Shown one piece after another: positions 28,599 to 38,178 of a stretch of DNA of 64,000 bases. Source of the stretch: Psychrobium sp. MM17-31. Its GTDB lineage: Bacteria > Pseudomonadota > Gammaproteobacteria > Enterobacterales > Psychrobiaceae. The notes below the pieces were generated by a model that was not told the DNA's origin, did no database searches, and saw nothing but the letters and a program-made list of their open reading frames with translations. Both the position numbers and the translations under genes were made by a program. The stretch spans positions 62,001-126,000 of the forward strand of contig NZ_JAKRGA010000004.1 of NCBI RefSeq assembly GCF_022347785.1. The letters are read 5' to 3'. How positions within the stretch are numbered: the first letter of the stretch is position 1; each line of letters begins with the position of its first letter.

Positions 28599-29462
28599 GT
28601 GCAGCTTAAAATTAAAATAGATTTAGGCCCAGACGACGCTGTTAGTGCATCGCAGCCGGCACCTTTTGATCCTGTAAAGATAAGAAATTTCCTACTTGTA
28701 CTCATTCTGTTATCTAGTTTGGTTTGTACCATGGCCTACAGCATGTGGCCGGCGGGCCAGTCGAATACTGAGCCAATGCCTGAAAATGACATAGGTACCT
28801 TAGGTGTTTTACCCATTATTATGGAAGATGAAGAGCCGCCAAAACAGCCGCTGGTTGGTGAACATGACCAGCCATTTCCAATTGAAGACGATACCGAATT
28901 AGAGCCGAAAGAGGATGTAATACCTCAAAAAGGCAATACGCCACTCATTGAGAAGGCGGCAACTGAGAAAAAAGTGCCATCGCAATTAGCGTCAGTAAAA
29001 AATACATTGCTAATGGCTACGCCTTCACCTGCACAGTCTGCTGCCGTTAGCACTCAACCAGCTAGTGACAATAAAGTATCGGTTACTGAGCCTGTAGTTG
29101 CTACTGATGCACTAAGCGAGGTAGTTGCAAATAACGATTCAATTCATGTGCCTCGTGCCCAATTGACATCGGCGATTGCAAAACGAGAACCTATTGATCG
29201 TCTGTCTAGCTTGAGTTTAAGTGAGCACAAGAAGCTGTTTTATTTCACCCAAATTGATCGCATGAAAGATAAGGTTGTTTACCATCGTTGGAGCTTAAAT
29301 GGCAAGGTAATGGCTGAGGTAAGCTTATCGATTGGTGCCAATAAATGGCGTACTTATTCGAGCAAAACTTTCAATCGAAGCATGTTGGGTCGTTGGCAAG
29401 TTGCAGTAGTCGATGATCAAAATCAGGTGCTAAAAGTTACTGAATTTGATGTGACTCAGTAA
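28599..29462 (+). CDS. DUF2914 domain membrane protein
   Basis: A 287-residue protein with one membrane helix (about 29-50, FLLVLILLSSLVCTMAYSMW), a long low-complexity, Pro/Glu/Ala-rich spacer (about 55-205), and a C-terminal DUF2914 domain (about 215-287) marked by FYFTQIDRMKDKVVYHRWSLNGK, the stretch ANKWRTYSSKTF and GRWQVAVVD. The C-terminal domain should face the periplasm. Its function is unknown; in other organisms DUF2914 is often found with envelope proteins. The start is GTG at 28599, preceded by AAGGAAG. It lies 89 bp before hemC on the same strand. Confidence 0.82.
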   Translation: MQLKIKIDLGPDDAVSASQPAPFDPVKIRNFLLVLILLSSLVCTMAYSMWPAGQSNTEPMPENDIGTLGVLPIIMEDEEPPKQPLVGEHDQPFPIEDDTELEPKEDVIPQKGNTPLIEKAATEKKVPSQLASVKNTLLMATPSPAQSAAVSTQPASDNKVSVTEPVVATDALSEVVANNDSIHVPRAQLTSAIAKREPIDRLSSLSLSEHKKLFYFTQIDRMKDKVVYHRWSLNGKVMAEVSLSIGANKWRTYSSKTFNRSMLGRWQVAVVDDQNQVLKVTEFDVTQ

Positions 29463-29551
29463 AACAGCCGAAAAACCGCTATATTTTTTACCAATTAGAT
29501 TGGTGGTGATATCATTGCCGCCAATTTACTATCACTCTTTTTGGAATCTTT

Positions 29552-30484
29552 ATGTCTGTAGATATCGTGCGCATTGCGACTCGTCAAAGTCCGTTGGCGT
29601 TATGGCAAGCTGAATTTGTAAAAGCACAGTTAGAGCACTTTCACCCTAATATTAAAGTAGAGTTGGTTACCATGGTAACCAAGGGCGATAAGATTTTAGA
29701 CACTCCGTTAGCCAAAGTTGGCGGTAAAGGGTTATTCGTAAAAGAGCTGGAAACAGCCATGCTAGAAGGCCGTGCCGATATCGCAGTTCATTCGATGAAA
29801 GATGTACCGGTGGAATTTCCTGAAGGCTTGGGCTTAGAGGTGATCTGTGAGCGTGAAGATCCTCGCGATGCCTTTGTTTCCAACAAATACAAAAATCTAG
29901 ATGAATTGCCACAAGGCAGTGTCGTTGGTACTTCTAGTTTACGTCGTCAATGTCAAATTCGCGCGGCGCGTCCTGATTTAGTTATTCGCGATCTTCGCGG
30001 CAATGTTGGTACGCGTTTAGGTAAATTAGACGCTGCCGAATATGACGCAATCATCCTTGCTGCAGCTGGCCTTATTCGCTTAGAAATGCCAGAGCGTATT
30101 GCATCATTTATTGAGCCTGAGCAATGTTTACCAGCTGTTGGCCAAGGTGCGGTCGGTATTGAATGTCGTTTGGATGACGAGCGAATTAAAGAATTGTTGG
30201 CACCGCTAGAGCACACTGAAACACGTCAACGCGTATTGGCCGAGCGTGCACTTAACAAGCGTTTAGAAGGTGGCTGTCAGGTGCCAATTGGTAGCTATTG
30301 CGTGATTGACGGCGATAACTTTTGGTTACGCGCACTAGTTGGTAACCCTGACGGTAGCGTGATGTTAACTGAAGAAGCACGCGGTACTTTAGCCGACGCC
30401 GAGCAAACGGCCATCGATATGGCTGATAAGTTATTAGACCGCGGCGGCAGAGAGATTCTGCAGCAGGTTTATGCACAAGCATAG
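29552..30484 (+). CDS. hemC: Porphobilinogen deaminase (hydroxymethylbilane synthase)
   Basis: HemC links four porphobilinogen units into hydroxymethylbilane. The 310 residues are family length. Signatures: [17 protein letters not shown] at the start, [31 protein letters not shown], the catalytic-Asp region and the dipyrromethane cofactor cysteine in [10 protein letters not shown]. It begins the hemC-hemD-hemX-hemY operon; its end overlaps hemD by 14 bp. Confidence 0.97.
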   Translation: MSVDIVRIATRQSPLALWQAEFVKAQLEHFHPNIKVELVTMVTKGDKILDTPLAKVGGKGLFVKELETAMLEGRADIAVHSMKDVPVEFPEGLGLEVICEREDPRDAFVSNKYKNLDELPQGSVVGTSSLRRQCQIRAARPDLVIRDLRGNVGTRLGKLDAAEYDAIILAAAGLIRLEMPERIASFIEPEQCLPAVGQGAVGIECRLDDERIKELLAPLEHTETRQRVLAERALNKRLEGGCQVPIGSYCVIDGDNFWLRALVGNPDGSVMLTEEARGTLADAEQTAIDMADKLLDRGGREILQQVYAQA

Positions 30485-31211
30485 CCCTAGACAGCGACGT
30501 GTCTTAATTACTCGCCCACAAGCAAAGTCTCAGCAACTTGAGGCTTTGTTGGCGAGCCATCATATTCCCTGTATTTCTTATCCATTAGTCCAATTTTTAC
30601 CTTCTATTGCATCGCAAATCGAGCAAGTTATTGCTGACGCAGATATAATAATTGCGGTGAGTGAGAATGCTGTTTCTCACACGGATAATCAGTTATCACA
30701 ATGGCCCCAACAGGCGGATTACTTTGCAGTAGGTAAAGGAACGGCGCAGCAATTTTTGACCTTGAATATCAAAGCGAAAGCTCCGGTATTGGCTACTTCC
30801 GAAGGGCTGTTAGCACTCGATGATTTAGCTGATGTTAATGGCAAGCGTGTTGTTATTTTACGCGGCAATGGTGGGCGAGAGCTTATTGCACAAACGCTTG
30901 TTAAACGCGGCGCTACGGTGGAATACCTTGAGACTTATCAACGTCAATTGATCGCGATGAATGATGGGGATTGCGTTTTGCAATGGCAACAGCATCAAAT
31001 AAACACTATAGTGGTGACTAGTGGCGAGATATTGCAGCATTTGTGGGAAAACATCGGCGAAATGCAGCAAACTTGGCTAAAATCACTATCTTTAATTGTT
31101 CCGAGTGAGCGTATTGTGAAAATAGCGCGTAAACTTGGCTTTGAATCGATTGAGTTAAGCGAAGGCGCTGATAACCAATCAATTTTAAAAATTCTATTGA
31201 ACGAGTGTTAA
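30471..31211 (+). CDS. hemD: Uroporphyrinogen-III synthase
   Basis: HemD closes hydroxymethylbilane with inversion of ring D to form uroporphyrinogen III. The 246-residue protein is divergent, as always in this family, but shows [18 protein letters not shown] at the start, SENAVSHT, the central [27 protein letters not shown] and [12 protein letters not shown]. The ATG lies within the last codons of hemC and the stop directly abuts the hemX start (TAAATG). Confidence 0.93.
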   Translation: MHKHSPRQRRVLITRPQAKSQQLEALLASHHIPCISYPLVQFLPSIASQIEQVIADADIIIAVSENAVSHTDNQLSQWPQQADYFAVGKGTAQQFLTLNIKAKAPVLATSEGLLALDDLADVNGKRVVILRGNGGRELIAQTLVKRGATVEYLETYQRQLIAMNDGDCVLQWQQHQINTIVVTSGEILQHLWENIGEMQQTWLKSLSLIVPSERIVKIARKLGFESIELSEGADNQSILKILLNEC

Positions 31212-32612
31212 ATGACTAAGACTAATGATGACGCATCGAACAACAAAGCTGACGAAAAGGCTATTGAAGAGCAACAGACTGTCGACAATACAGAGCAGCC
31301 AAATACGTCTGAACCATTAGCCGAAAAAGAGCCGTCAGCGGACAAAAAGTCTTCCGCTAATGAAAAGTCATCGGTAGATGAAAAACCAGTTAATGAAGAA
31401 GAGCTATTGGTAAGTCAAAAGTCATCATCTGATAATGAATCTTCTGCTCAGGAACCCTCGCTTGATGAGAGCAAATCATTAGCCAATGAAACAACAGAAT
31501 TAGATAATGTCGCGTCGTCAGCCGTAGGTAAAAACGAAGCAGCGACTAGCGCTGGCACAGCACAAAAAATGGAATCAACAGTGGTCACTCAAAAAACACC
31601 TATTAGTAAACTCGCCGTTTTATGCTTAATTTTGATCTTAGCGCTAGCTGGCGCAGCGGGATATGGCGTCGATCAATACCAAAAGCTCCAATTGGCTCAA
31701 CAAGACACCATTGATTCACTGGTTGCTAAGCAAAACAGCGTTTTAGAGAATGTGAATCAACAGCTGCAACAGCAACAAGCATTAAATCAATCGTTAACCA
31801 GTGAGTTGAACGATAAAGTTGCTGCGCAGCTTGCAGGTCAAGAGCAAACTCAAGCCCTTATTAATCAAAAAATTGCCGAACTATCGGGACGTCGCCCAAG
31901 TGATTGGTTACTGGCAGAGGCAAACTACTTAGTTACCATGGCTGGCCGCAAACTGTGGCAAGAAAAGGATCAAAAAACCGCTGCGGCGTTGTTAGTGACT
32001 GCCGATAAACGCATCGCTGAAATGCATGATGAGTCATTAATTGAATTACGCCGCGCCCTCGCCAAAGACATCGCGACACTGTCTGCATTACCACAAGATC
32101 GCAGTCAGGATATCGCATTAGCTATCGATGGTTTAATAACTCAAATCGACAACCTTAAACTCAATACAGTTACCTTGCCGGATGCAGTTCAAGAAGAAGC
32201 GCCAGCGGCCGCAGAAGATTCGTGGCAAGAAAACCTGAAGCAAACATGGTATGGCTTTGTCGATGGTTTAATTACAATTCGCAAGCGGGAAAGTAATGTG
32301 GTGCCGTTAATGTCTGCCAAACAGCAATGGTATTTAGAGGAAAATCTAAAGAATAAATTGGTTCAGGCGCAGCTAGCGGTTTATCGCAAACAGCAACAGG
32401 CATTCATCAGTGCTATCGAAGTGAGCAGAACCTGGGTATTACAATTTTTCGATCGCGAAGACAGCGCAACGACATTTATGCTCGAAGAATTAGAAAAATT
32501 AGAAAAAGTTTCGATTGAGGTGAACTATCCGCGTGATTTACTGAGCCGTAATTTGATTGCAGATGAAGTAACACGTCGCAACATTAGCTCAGCACAAGGT
32601 TTGGAGCGTTAA
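31212..32612 (+). CDS. hemX: HemX-type inner membrane protein of the heme operon
   Basis: A 466-residue protein of the HemX family, once annotated as a uroporphyrinogen methyltransferase but lacking that fold. Residues 1-130 are a highly acidic, Ser/Glu/Lys-rich segment with loosely repeated DEKSS/NEKSS units, probably disordered in the cytoplasm. One membrane helix follows (about 135-155, LAVLCLILILALAGAAGYGV), then a coiled coil (about 160-215) and a periplasmic helical domain with SDWLLAEANYLVTMAGRKLW. It is embedded between hemD and hemY (1-bp gap). A scaffolding role for heme synthesis enzymes has been proposed for the family. Confidence 0.9.
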   Translation: MTKTNDDASNNKADEKAIEEQQTVDNTEQPNTSEPLAEKEPSADKKSSANEKSSVDEKPVNEEELLVSQKSSSDNESSAQEPSLDESKSLANETTELDNVASSAVGKNEAATSAGTAQKMESTVVTQKTPISKLAVLCLILILALAGAAGYGVDQYQKLQLAQQDTIDSLVAKQNSVLENVNQQLQQQQALNQSLTSELNDKVAAQLAGQEQTQALINQKIAELSGRRPSDWLLAEANYLVTMAGRKLWQEKDQKTAAALLVTADKRIAEMHDESLIELRRALAKDIATLSALPQDRSQDIALAIDGLITQIDNLKLNTVTLPDAVQEEAPAAAEDSWQENLKQTWYGFVDGLITIRKRESNVVPLMSAKQQWYLEENLKNKLVQAQLAVYRKQQQAFISAIEVSRTWVLQFFDREDSATTFMLEELEKLEKVSIEVNYPRDLLSRNLIADEVTRRNISSAQGLER

Positions 32613-32613
32613 T

Positions 32614-33789
32614 ATGATTCGAGTCTTGATATTTTTACTCATAATCGCGTCAGGCATTTTGATTGGTCCATCGCTGATGGGACATGACACTTACGTATTG
32701 GTAGCTGTGAATGGTTGGACTATGGAAACCAGCCTTGTCGTTATGGTCATGATGATTATCGTGTTTTACGCTGCCTTGCAAATCGCTGAATGGGCGCTTG
32801 TAAATACTATTGCTATGTGGGGACGCACCCGCCATTGGTTTGGCTGGCGTAAAGAGCGTATTGCACAACAAAAAACGATTGATGGTGTATTAGAGTTTGC
32901 CGCTGGACATTTCTCTCAGGCAGAGCAGCTTAGCGTAAATCATGTTAAATACAGTAAAGAGCCACTGTTAAACTATTTTACTGCGATAAATGCTGCAGCG
33001 ACGCAAGGTAAGGTAGAACAGCGTGATGAATATCTTACACAGGCATTGGAATTTGCACCGGAGAACACTGCACTAATTGCAACTAAACTGCGTTATCTTG
33101 TTGAAGAAAAGGATTTCGAAAGTGCGCAAAAGTGGTTGGAGCAACAACCTGACAAAGTCGCTCAACATGATGATTTATTGCCGCTCAATATTCAAGTACG
33201 TGAACATTTTCAGCAATGGACACAAGTTGCACAACTCAATGATATTTTGTTTAAGCACAAGCGTCTGACTGCACCTGAGCATCAGGAAAGAGTGCGTCAC
33301 TGTTACGTTCAGCAATTAGCGGCACTTGCAGACAGTGATCTAGAAACGATTAACCAAAGTTACAAATCTATCCCTAGAAAGTACCGCAATCATATCGACA
33401 TCTTTTGCCAGTATGCTAAGTTAGTTATTAAATTTGATCAGGCGGCGCTGATCGAGAAAGAATTGTTTAAACGACTGAGTAAAGAGCTAAGTGCTGGCTT
33501 GTTAGGTGTGGTTGAGCAATGCCCCACACAACTCGCAACAGCTTGGTGTGAACGTCTTGAAAAGTTAGATGCCTATCAATCTGATTCGGCCTTTATTGAT
33601 GTTATTGTTAGACTGAAAATTATGCAGCGACAATGGAAAAATGCTAAAGAATGGCTGCAACAAGCAATTCAAATCGACCCTTCGGCACACCGCTATCAAC
33701 AACTAGCACAGGTCCAGCAAGAGCTAGGTGAGAGCAGTGGCGCTTTAGATAGCTTCAATAAAGCGTTGAATTATCGCCAAGCGAAGTAA
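32614..33789 (+). CDS. hemY: HemY-type TPR membrane protein of the heme operon
   Basis: A 391-residue protein of the gammaproteobacterial HemY family, not protoporphyrinogen oxidase. Two N-terminal membrane helices (about 1-20 and 40-65) with IRVLIFLLIIASGILIGPSLMGHDTYVLV between them and W/R-rich GRTRHWFGWRKER after; the rest is helical tetratricopeptide-like repeats, including ALEFAPENTALI and AIQIDPSAHRYQQLAQVQQELG at the C-terminus. The length matches E. coli HemY (398). It may organise heme enzymes at the membrane; the exact role is not established. A diguanylate cyclase gene follows after 15 bp. Confidence 0.92.
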   Translation: MIRVLIFLLIIASGILIGPSLMGHDTYVLVAVNGWTMETSLVVMVMMIIVFYAALQIAEWALVNTIAMWGRTRHWFGWRKERIAQQKTIDGVLEFAAGHFSQAEQLSVNHVKYSKEPLLNYFTAINAAATQGKVEQRDEYLTQALEFAPENTALIATKLRYLVEEKDFESAQKWLEQQPDKVAQHDDLLPLNIQVREHFQQWTQVAQLNDILFKHKRLTAPEHQERVRHCYVQQLAALADSDLETINQSYKSIPRKYRNHIDIFCQYAKLVIKFDQAALIEKELFKRLSKELSAGLLGVVEQCPTQLATAWCERLEKLDAYQSDSAFIDVIVRLKIMQRQWKNAKEWLQQAIQIDPSAHRYQQLAQVQQELGESSGALDSFNKALNYRQAK

Positions 33790-33804
33790 CAGGGAAGTAA
33801 GTCA

Positions 33805-34836
33805 ATGAAAGACAACTCGAATTTTGACGAGTCAGTTAAAACGCTGAAGAAAACTATTCCGTTAATGATGAAGTACAGCGTACCGGTTAACCCAACTAAC
33901 TACGCGCTGTGGTATACCTATGCTTCTAATGAAGTGCCTAATCTTAATCGCGAGTTAGAATCGGCGCTGAAGTTATATAACACCTGCCCAACCTTCCGTG
34001 CTGAGCAACTGTATTCAAAGCACGTTAAAAACGAAGCTGTCGATCAAGCTCGAAACTTGCAACAGTCTATCGACAAAATGATGGGTAAAGTTGGCGACTC
34101 TATTGGAAATACGCAAAACAACGCTAAAAGCTTCGAAAAAGAGATGTCTTTATGCCATGAGGAATTGGCGGTTTTAGATGCCATTGAAACACCAATGACA
34201 CCAGAAGCAGTTTCCGGTTTTGTTAGTGAATTACTCTCAAAATCGATGGCGATGCGCGACAATGCTAAGTCCTTAGGTGATAGCCTCGAAAAAGCTCAGC
34301 AAGAGATCAAATCTTTGCGTATGGAGCTAGCAAATAGTCAGCAAGATGCATTATACGACGCATTAACCGGCTTATTAAATCGACGAGCATTTGAACAAGA
34401 GCTCGACGGTTTGATTGAGCTACCAAATGCGCATGCTTGCTTAATCATTGCCGACATCGACCATTTTAAAGCGTTTAATGATGAGCACGGTCATACCATG
34501 GGAGATCAAGTGTTAAAAGCCGTTGGTAAGCGTTTAGCAATTTCTTGCTCTAATGGTGCATTAGCATTCCGCTATGGTGGTGAAGAATTTGCTGTCTTAA
34601 TTCCTAATTCTACTATCGCTAAAGCTCATGATATGGCAGAGAAAATCAGATTGTCGATTGAACGTTTGATTATTAAGGATCGCAAAACTGGGGAAACTGT
34701 CGCCAATATCACTTGCTCATTTGGTGTGGCAGCAATTCTAAAAGACAGAGATGCAATTGACTCAATTAACCTCGCTGATGAGCGTTTATATAACGCAAAA
34801 CAGCAAGGCCGTAATCAAGTCGTATCAACTGCTTAG
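33805..34836 (+). CDS. Cytoplasmic diguanylate cyclase (GGDEF), last gene of the hem operon
   Basis: A 343-residue soluble protein: a helical N-terminal region (about 1-175) with the pattern NPTNYALWYTY and a coiled coil ending near 175, then a GGDEF domain (about 185-340). DALTGLLNRRAF marks its start; the active-site loop is GGEEF at 258-262, so synthesis of c-di-GMP is expected. The I-site RxxD is missing (SNGA at that position), so no product feedback of that type. It starts 15 bp after hemY with a good AGGGAAG ribosome site, hence very likely co-transcribed with hemCDXY, and it overlaps the convergent transporter gene by 4 bp. Confidence 0.93.
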   Translation: MKDNSNFDESVKTLKKTIPLMMKYSVPVNPTNYALWYTYASNEVPNLNRELESALKLYNTCPTFRAEQLYSKHVKNEAVDQARNLQQSIDKMMGKVGDSIGNTQNNAKSFEKEMSLCHEELAVLDAIETPMTPEAVSGFVSELLSKSMAMRDNAKSLGDSLEKAQQEIKSLRMELANSQQDALYDALTGLLNRRAFEQELDGLIELPNAHACLIIADIDHFKAFNDEHGHTMGDQVLKAVGKRLAISCSNGALAFRYGGEEFAVLIPNSTIAKAHDMAEKIRLSIERLIIKDRKTGETVANITCSFGVAAILKDRDAIDSINLADERLYNAKQQGRNQVVSTA

Positions 34837-36182
34837 TGAGTTAGTTTATTAAATCTATGAGTCATTAATGCGGCTGAAATTGTTAGGCCGCAGATAATGG
34901 CAATCCAGTAACCTTGCACACCCCAGCCACCAAATTCCGCCAACACATAGCCGATTGGAAAGCCAATTAACCAATAGGCTACCATGCAGATATACATCGG
35001 TATTTTAGTATCTTTCATACCACGTAGCGCGCCGCTGGCATTGACCTGTACAGCGTCTGATAGCTGGAAGATAGCCGCCAAGATAATAAGCTGACTGGCC
35101 ACTGCGAATACCAATTCATCTGACGTAAATACCGCGATGAAATGCTGGTGAAATAATACCATGCAGGTGGCGGTGAACAGTGAGATAAATACGCCAAACC
35201 AAATACCCATGAATCCCGTCTGACGCGCCTGTTCCGGATCTTTACGGCCAATGTGATAGCCGACTCGTGCCGTCACGGCAATTGATAGACCAAGTGACAG
35301 TGTATAGGCTAGCGCTGAGATATTGATAGCAATTTGATGACCCGCGATATCAGGCACCGAGTAACGGCCGATCATTAAGCCAACTGCACCAAATAAGGCA
35401 ACCTCAAGACCTAGACCAATCCCCATCGGTGTACCGATTTTCAGAATTTCAGTATAGTCTTCAAGACGTGGTTTTAACCAAGTATTAAACAGGTTGAAGC
35501 CGTGATAGCGGGCCGAGGTGAGAGTGTAGATAACTAGTGAAATTGCCATTATCGACCACACTACGAGCGTCGCCCAAGCGACTCCAATAGCGCCCATCGC
35601 AGGCACGCCCCAGCCACCGTTAATAAACCAATAGTTGCAGGCAACGTTAAACGGTAGCGCGATAATGGAGCAATACATGATGGCTTTAGTTGCGAACATT
35701 CCTTCGTTACAAAAGCGCAATGCAAAAAAGAAGTAAAGTGGAAATACGCCCCACGCTAAAACACTCAGGTAACCGCTCGCTAGCGGAATGATCTCCTCGG
35801 TTATGCCAATCGCCCACATTAAGGGTTCAAGAGACACTAAAATGATTGCACTAGGCAGTGCCAAAATGAGCGACATTATTACGCCCGTTTGGAAAGCGCG
35901 TTTTACACCGTGTTTGTTTTCCTCGCCATTGTATTGCGAGGTTATTGGACTTAATGCTAAGAAAATACCAATGATAAAAACGATAATTGGATTGAAAATA
36001 CTTACACCGATCGCTACCGCTGCAAGTGCATCCGCACTGTATTGTCCAGCCATTATGGTATCGATAACACCAAACGACATTTGAGCGAGTTGCGCTAAAA
36101 TGGCGGGAATGGCAAGTTTGATTAGTTGATTACTTTCGGCTTTGGCACTTGGAGTAAAAAACTGTGCGAGGTGTTTTTTCAA
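34833..36182 (-). CDS. MATE family efflux transporter (NorM-like)
   Basis: A 449-residue inner-membrane cation-coupled multidrug exporter with 12 predicted helices in two MatE halves. Family signatures: LIKLAIPAILAQLAQMSFGVIDTIMAGQYSADALAAVAIG near the start, MGLIGVAWAT-type segment (AMGAIGVAWATLVVW) and GLGLEVALFGAVGLMIGRY at the start of the second half, AYTLSLGLSIAVTARVGYHIG and NASGALRGMKDTKIPM. The conserved acidic residue in helix 1 (VIDTIMAG) is present. The substrate cannot be read. It is convergent with the diguanylate cyclase. Confidence 0.94.
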   Translation of the reverse strand: MKKHLAQFFTPSAKAESNQLIKLAIPAILAQLAQMSFGVIDTIMAGQYSADALAAVAIGVSIFNPIIVFIIGIFLALSPITSQYNGEENKHGVKRAFQTGVIMSLILALPSAIILVSLEPLMWAIGITEEIIPLASGYLSVLAWGVFPLYFFFALRFCNEGMFATKAIMYCSIIALPFNVACNYWFINGGWGVPAMGAIGVAWATLVVWSIMAISLVIYTLTSARYHGFNLFNTWLKPRLEDYTEILKIGTPMGIGLGLEVALFGAVGLMIGRYSVPDIAGHQIAINISALAYTLSLGLSIAVTARVGYHIGRKDPEQARQTGFMGIWFGVFISLFTATCMVLFHQHFIAVFTSDELVFAVASQLIILAAIFQLSDAVQVNASGALRGMKDTKIPMYICMVAYWLIGFPIGYVLAEFGGWGVQGYWIAIICGLTISAALMTHRFNKLTH

Positions 36183-36545
36183 TCGAGTATGCCCCTATAA
36201 ATATTAGTATCTGTAAATTGCGATAAGCTGGCTATTATCACTTAAGTTTCTATTGGTGTCATTGTTTCAATTTAGCTATTTTTCCGCCATAAATCCGTCA
36301 CAAAAGACACGTAGGATGTGCGCCTGAAATTTGAAATTACTTGTAACATTTGGTCTGAGCACTTCGACTTTAATCTATGGTAAGTTGTTTTTTACGTATT
36401 GATTATCTTGGTATTAGTAATTATTAAATTAAACACATTTATGAATAATGATGATAATCGCGCGAGTGTAAATTTATCAGTTTTCATTGAACTTGTAGAA
36501 ACTATTAAGGTCGAAAATCTCACGGTAACCATGGAACAATAGCGT
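36183..36545. other. Non-coding stretch upstream of ytfK
   Basis: This 363-bp gap holds the promoter regions of the leftward MATE gene and the rightward ytfK. It is AT-rich, with no strong inverted repeat or recognised operator. A 33-codon frame (36441-36542, ending 3 bp before ytfK) exists but has no ribosome site; it could be a leader peptide or chance. Confidence 0.5.
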
Positions 36546-36758
36546 ATGAAAAAATTCACTAAAAACTCCATTAAGCAAATCGTTAAATATGTAAAAATCT
36601 TCTTTGAAGGCACGTTGAAAGTTGAAAGTTTAGGTGTATTTCAATTTCAACAAGGTTTATTGAAAGCGCCTTGCAATGCAAATGAACAACAGCAATCTTT
36701 TGTAAGTCAAATTAATCAGCTTATCAAGTCGCGACAACCCGTTGCGCAGTGGGAATAG
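36546..36758 (+). CDS. ytfK: YtfK family (DUF1107) protein, SpoT-linked stringent-response factor
   Basis: A 70-residue protein matching the DUF1107 pattern: MKKF, then IKQIVKYVKIFFEGTLKVESLGVFQFQQG, which aligns with the E. coli YtfK segment [26 protein letters not shown], and a C-terminal helix VSQINQLIKS. In E. coli YtfK binds SpoT and promotes (p)ppGpp accumulation under phosphate or fatty-acid starvation; the same role is inferred. The match is weaker at the C-terminal third. The gene stands alone and is followed by a strong terminator. The ribosome site is poor. Confidence 0.8.
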   Translation: MKKFTKNSIKQIVKYVKIFFEGTLKVESLGVFQFQQGLLKAPCNANEQQQSFVSQINQLIKSRQPVAQWE

Positions 36759-36779
36759 ATGTATCATATCCCCACATTA

Positions 36780-36807
36780 AAAAAGCCAATCATTCGATTG
36801 GCTTTTT
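36780..36807. terminator. Strong rho-independent terminator after ytfK
   Basis: A perfect 12-bp stem, AAAAAGCCAATC (36780-36791) with GATTGGCTTTTT (36796-36807), and a 4-base loop ATTC. A and T runs at the two ends allow termination of ytfK and of the convergent lexA-sulA transcript. Confidence 0.9.
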
Positions 36808-36854
36808 AGTTTCTAGTCTTTCATTTGTTGAACCAAATAGTATCCAAAAGCTAC

Positions 36855-37403
36855 CTAGTGAATCGTGCCACTGCGGCGATCGATGCTCAGGTGTTGATGG
36901 CTTAACTGTTGGTTATAACAGTTAAGCTGGATTTTTGGCTGAGCACTAGCCGTTGCTTTAAATAAGAAGGTTAGGGCGCTCGTGCGTTTTGCCGCGAGTT
37001 GCAGACGCTTTAAATCACGATTATCGATTTCTCCTGGCCAGCCTAAGACGGCGCTTGAGTTACCTGACATCAGTGCTTGTTCCATCGCCCATAGTGCATC
37101 GACTTGATCTTTCGGATGAACTAATAGTACGCGAGAAGTATCAATGCCATTGCTCTCTAGTAGTGGTTTCAATCCTGCCTTTGGCGCACCAACTAAAACA
37201 ATCCAGCGACCCTGTTGGCTTAATTTAGTCAATGTTGGTAATAGGATATCTAGCTGTTCACTAATAGATTCAGAGCTAATCACTTCGTTAATGGTTTGCG
37301 ATTGCCAGCCACCGTGAGCGAGAGATTGGTCGATATAATCGATACCAGAACTCATTGAGAAAGTGTTGCTGTCAAAGTTAGTGTTCATTACTAATGATTT
37401 CAT
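36855..37403 (-). CDS. sulA: SOS-induced cell division inhibitor SulA
   Basis: SulA binds FtsZ and blocks septation during DNA damage. The 182-residue protein has family features [11 protein letters not shown], the RecA-like core [32 protein letters not shown], and an [10 protein letters not shown] segment. The frame is open from 37409, but the ATG at 37403 overlaps the lexA stop as ATGA with GGAG upstream and is preferred. Placement directly after lexA, as in pseudomonads and several marine gammaproteobacteria, gives LexA control through the lexA promoter; E. coli instead has an unlinked sulA. Confidence 0.9.
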   Translation of the reverse strand: MKSLVMNTNFDSNTFSMSSGIDYIDQSLAHGGWQSQTINEVISSESISEQLDILLPTLTKLSQQGRWIVLVGAPKAGLKPLLESNGIDTSRVLLVHPKDQVDALWAMEQALMSGNSSAVLGWPGEIDNRDLKRLQLAAKRTSALTFLFKATASAQPKIQLNCYNQQLSHQHLSIDRRSGTIH

Positions 37404-38023
37404 TGCCATGCTCCATTTCTAATTACGCCAACAGCTAAGCCTTCGATCTCAACTGATTGATATTCTAAATCTACAACTATGGTTGAAAACTCTGGGTTTT
37501 CAGGGTGAAGTAAAATCTTGTTCTCTTGGCGCTCAAAGCGCTTAACGGTGACATCATCTTCGACACGGGCCACAACTACTTGGCCTTCGCGCACTTGATT
37601 GGTTTTGTGAACAGCCAGTAAATCGCCGTCCATAATGCCGATGTCTTTCATACTCTCACCGTTTACGCGCAGTAGGTAATCTGCGCTTGGATGAAACATA
37701 TTCGGGTCAACTTGATAATGCGCTTCAACATGCTCTTGCGCCAAGATAGGTTCACCAGCAGCCACTTGACCGATAAGCGGTAAGCCTGCTTCTGGCTCAG
37801 GATCATTCGCAGCTTCGACTAAACGGATACCGCGTGAAGTGCCGGGAATAATTTCGATAGCACCTTTTTTGGCAAGAGCTTTTAAATGTTCTTCTGCAGC
37901 ATTAGCCGATTTGAAGCCTAGCTGTTTAGCAATTTCGGCACGAGTAGGAGGCATGCCAGTCATGGAAATATTATCTTTGATGAGCTGTAAAATTTCTGCT
38001 TGTCGATTAGTTAATTTTTTCAT
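37400..38023 (-). CDS. lexA: LexA repressor
   Basis: LexA represses SOS genes and self-cleaves when RecA is activated. The 207-residue protein has an N-terminal winged helix ([29 protein letters not shown]) and a C-terminal S24 peptidase domain. The cleavage bond is the Ala-Gly in [10 protein letters not shown]; the catalytic Ser is in [11 protein letters not shown] and the Lys in VTVKRFER. The frame extends to 38038, but family alignment favours the start at 38023. Two LexA boxes just upstream indicate autoregulation, and sulA is coupled downstream. Confidence 0.97.
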   Translation of the reverse strand: MKKLTNRQAEILQLIKDNISMTGMPPTRAEIAKQLGFKSANAAEEHLKALAKKGAIEIIPGTSRGIRLVEAANDPEPEAGLPLIGQVAAGEPILAQEHVEAHYQVDPNMFHPSADYLLRVNGESMKDIGIMDGDLLAVHKTNQVREGQVVVARVEDDVTVKRFERQENKILLHPENPEFSTIVVDLEYQSVEIEGLAVGVIRNGAWQ

Positions 38024-38055
38024 GCTGATGCCTTTCACTGAATATGTTTACTAAA

Positions 38056-38071
38056 CTGTTTTTCTATACAG
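38056..38071. promoter_or_regulatory. LexA (SOS) box 1 upstream of lexA
   Basis: CTGTTTTTCTATACAG is a full CTGT-N8-ACAG match, 33-48 bp before the preferred lexA start. With the second box it forms the tandem operator typical of lexA promoters. Confidence 0.9.
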
Positions 38072-38076
38072 TATAA

Positions 38077-38092
38077 CTGTCAGTATATACAG
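38077..38092. promoter_or_regulatory. LexA (SOS) box 2 upstream of lexA
   Basis: CTGTCAGTATATACAG is a second full CTGT-N8-ACAG match, 21 bp centre to centre from box 1, close to two helical turns, so two LexA dimers could bind one face of the DNA. Confidence 0.9.
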
Positions 38093-38178
38093 TGATATCC
38101 ATTGTGCAATCATTAATCAGCAATTATTTGTAATTTCTTTGGCGAGAGAACACTAATGGATAACAAAAGTTATTGATA

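Noticed and set aside
31212-32612. HemX as a uroporphyrinogen-III methyltransferase
   Set aside because: The sequence has a membrane helix and coiled coil but none of the SAM-binding methyltransferase motifs; the old name is a legacy annotation.
36392-36613. 73-codon leftward frame opposite ytfK
   Set aside because: Overlaps the DUF1107 match on the other strand and has no family resemblance.
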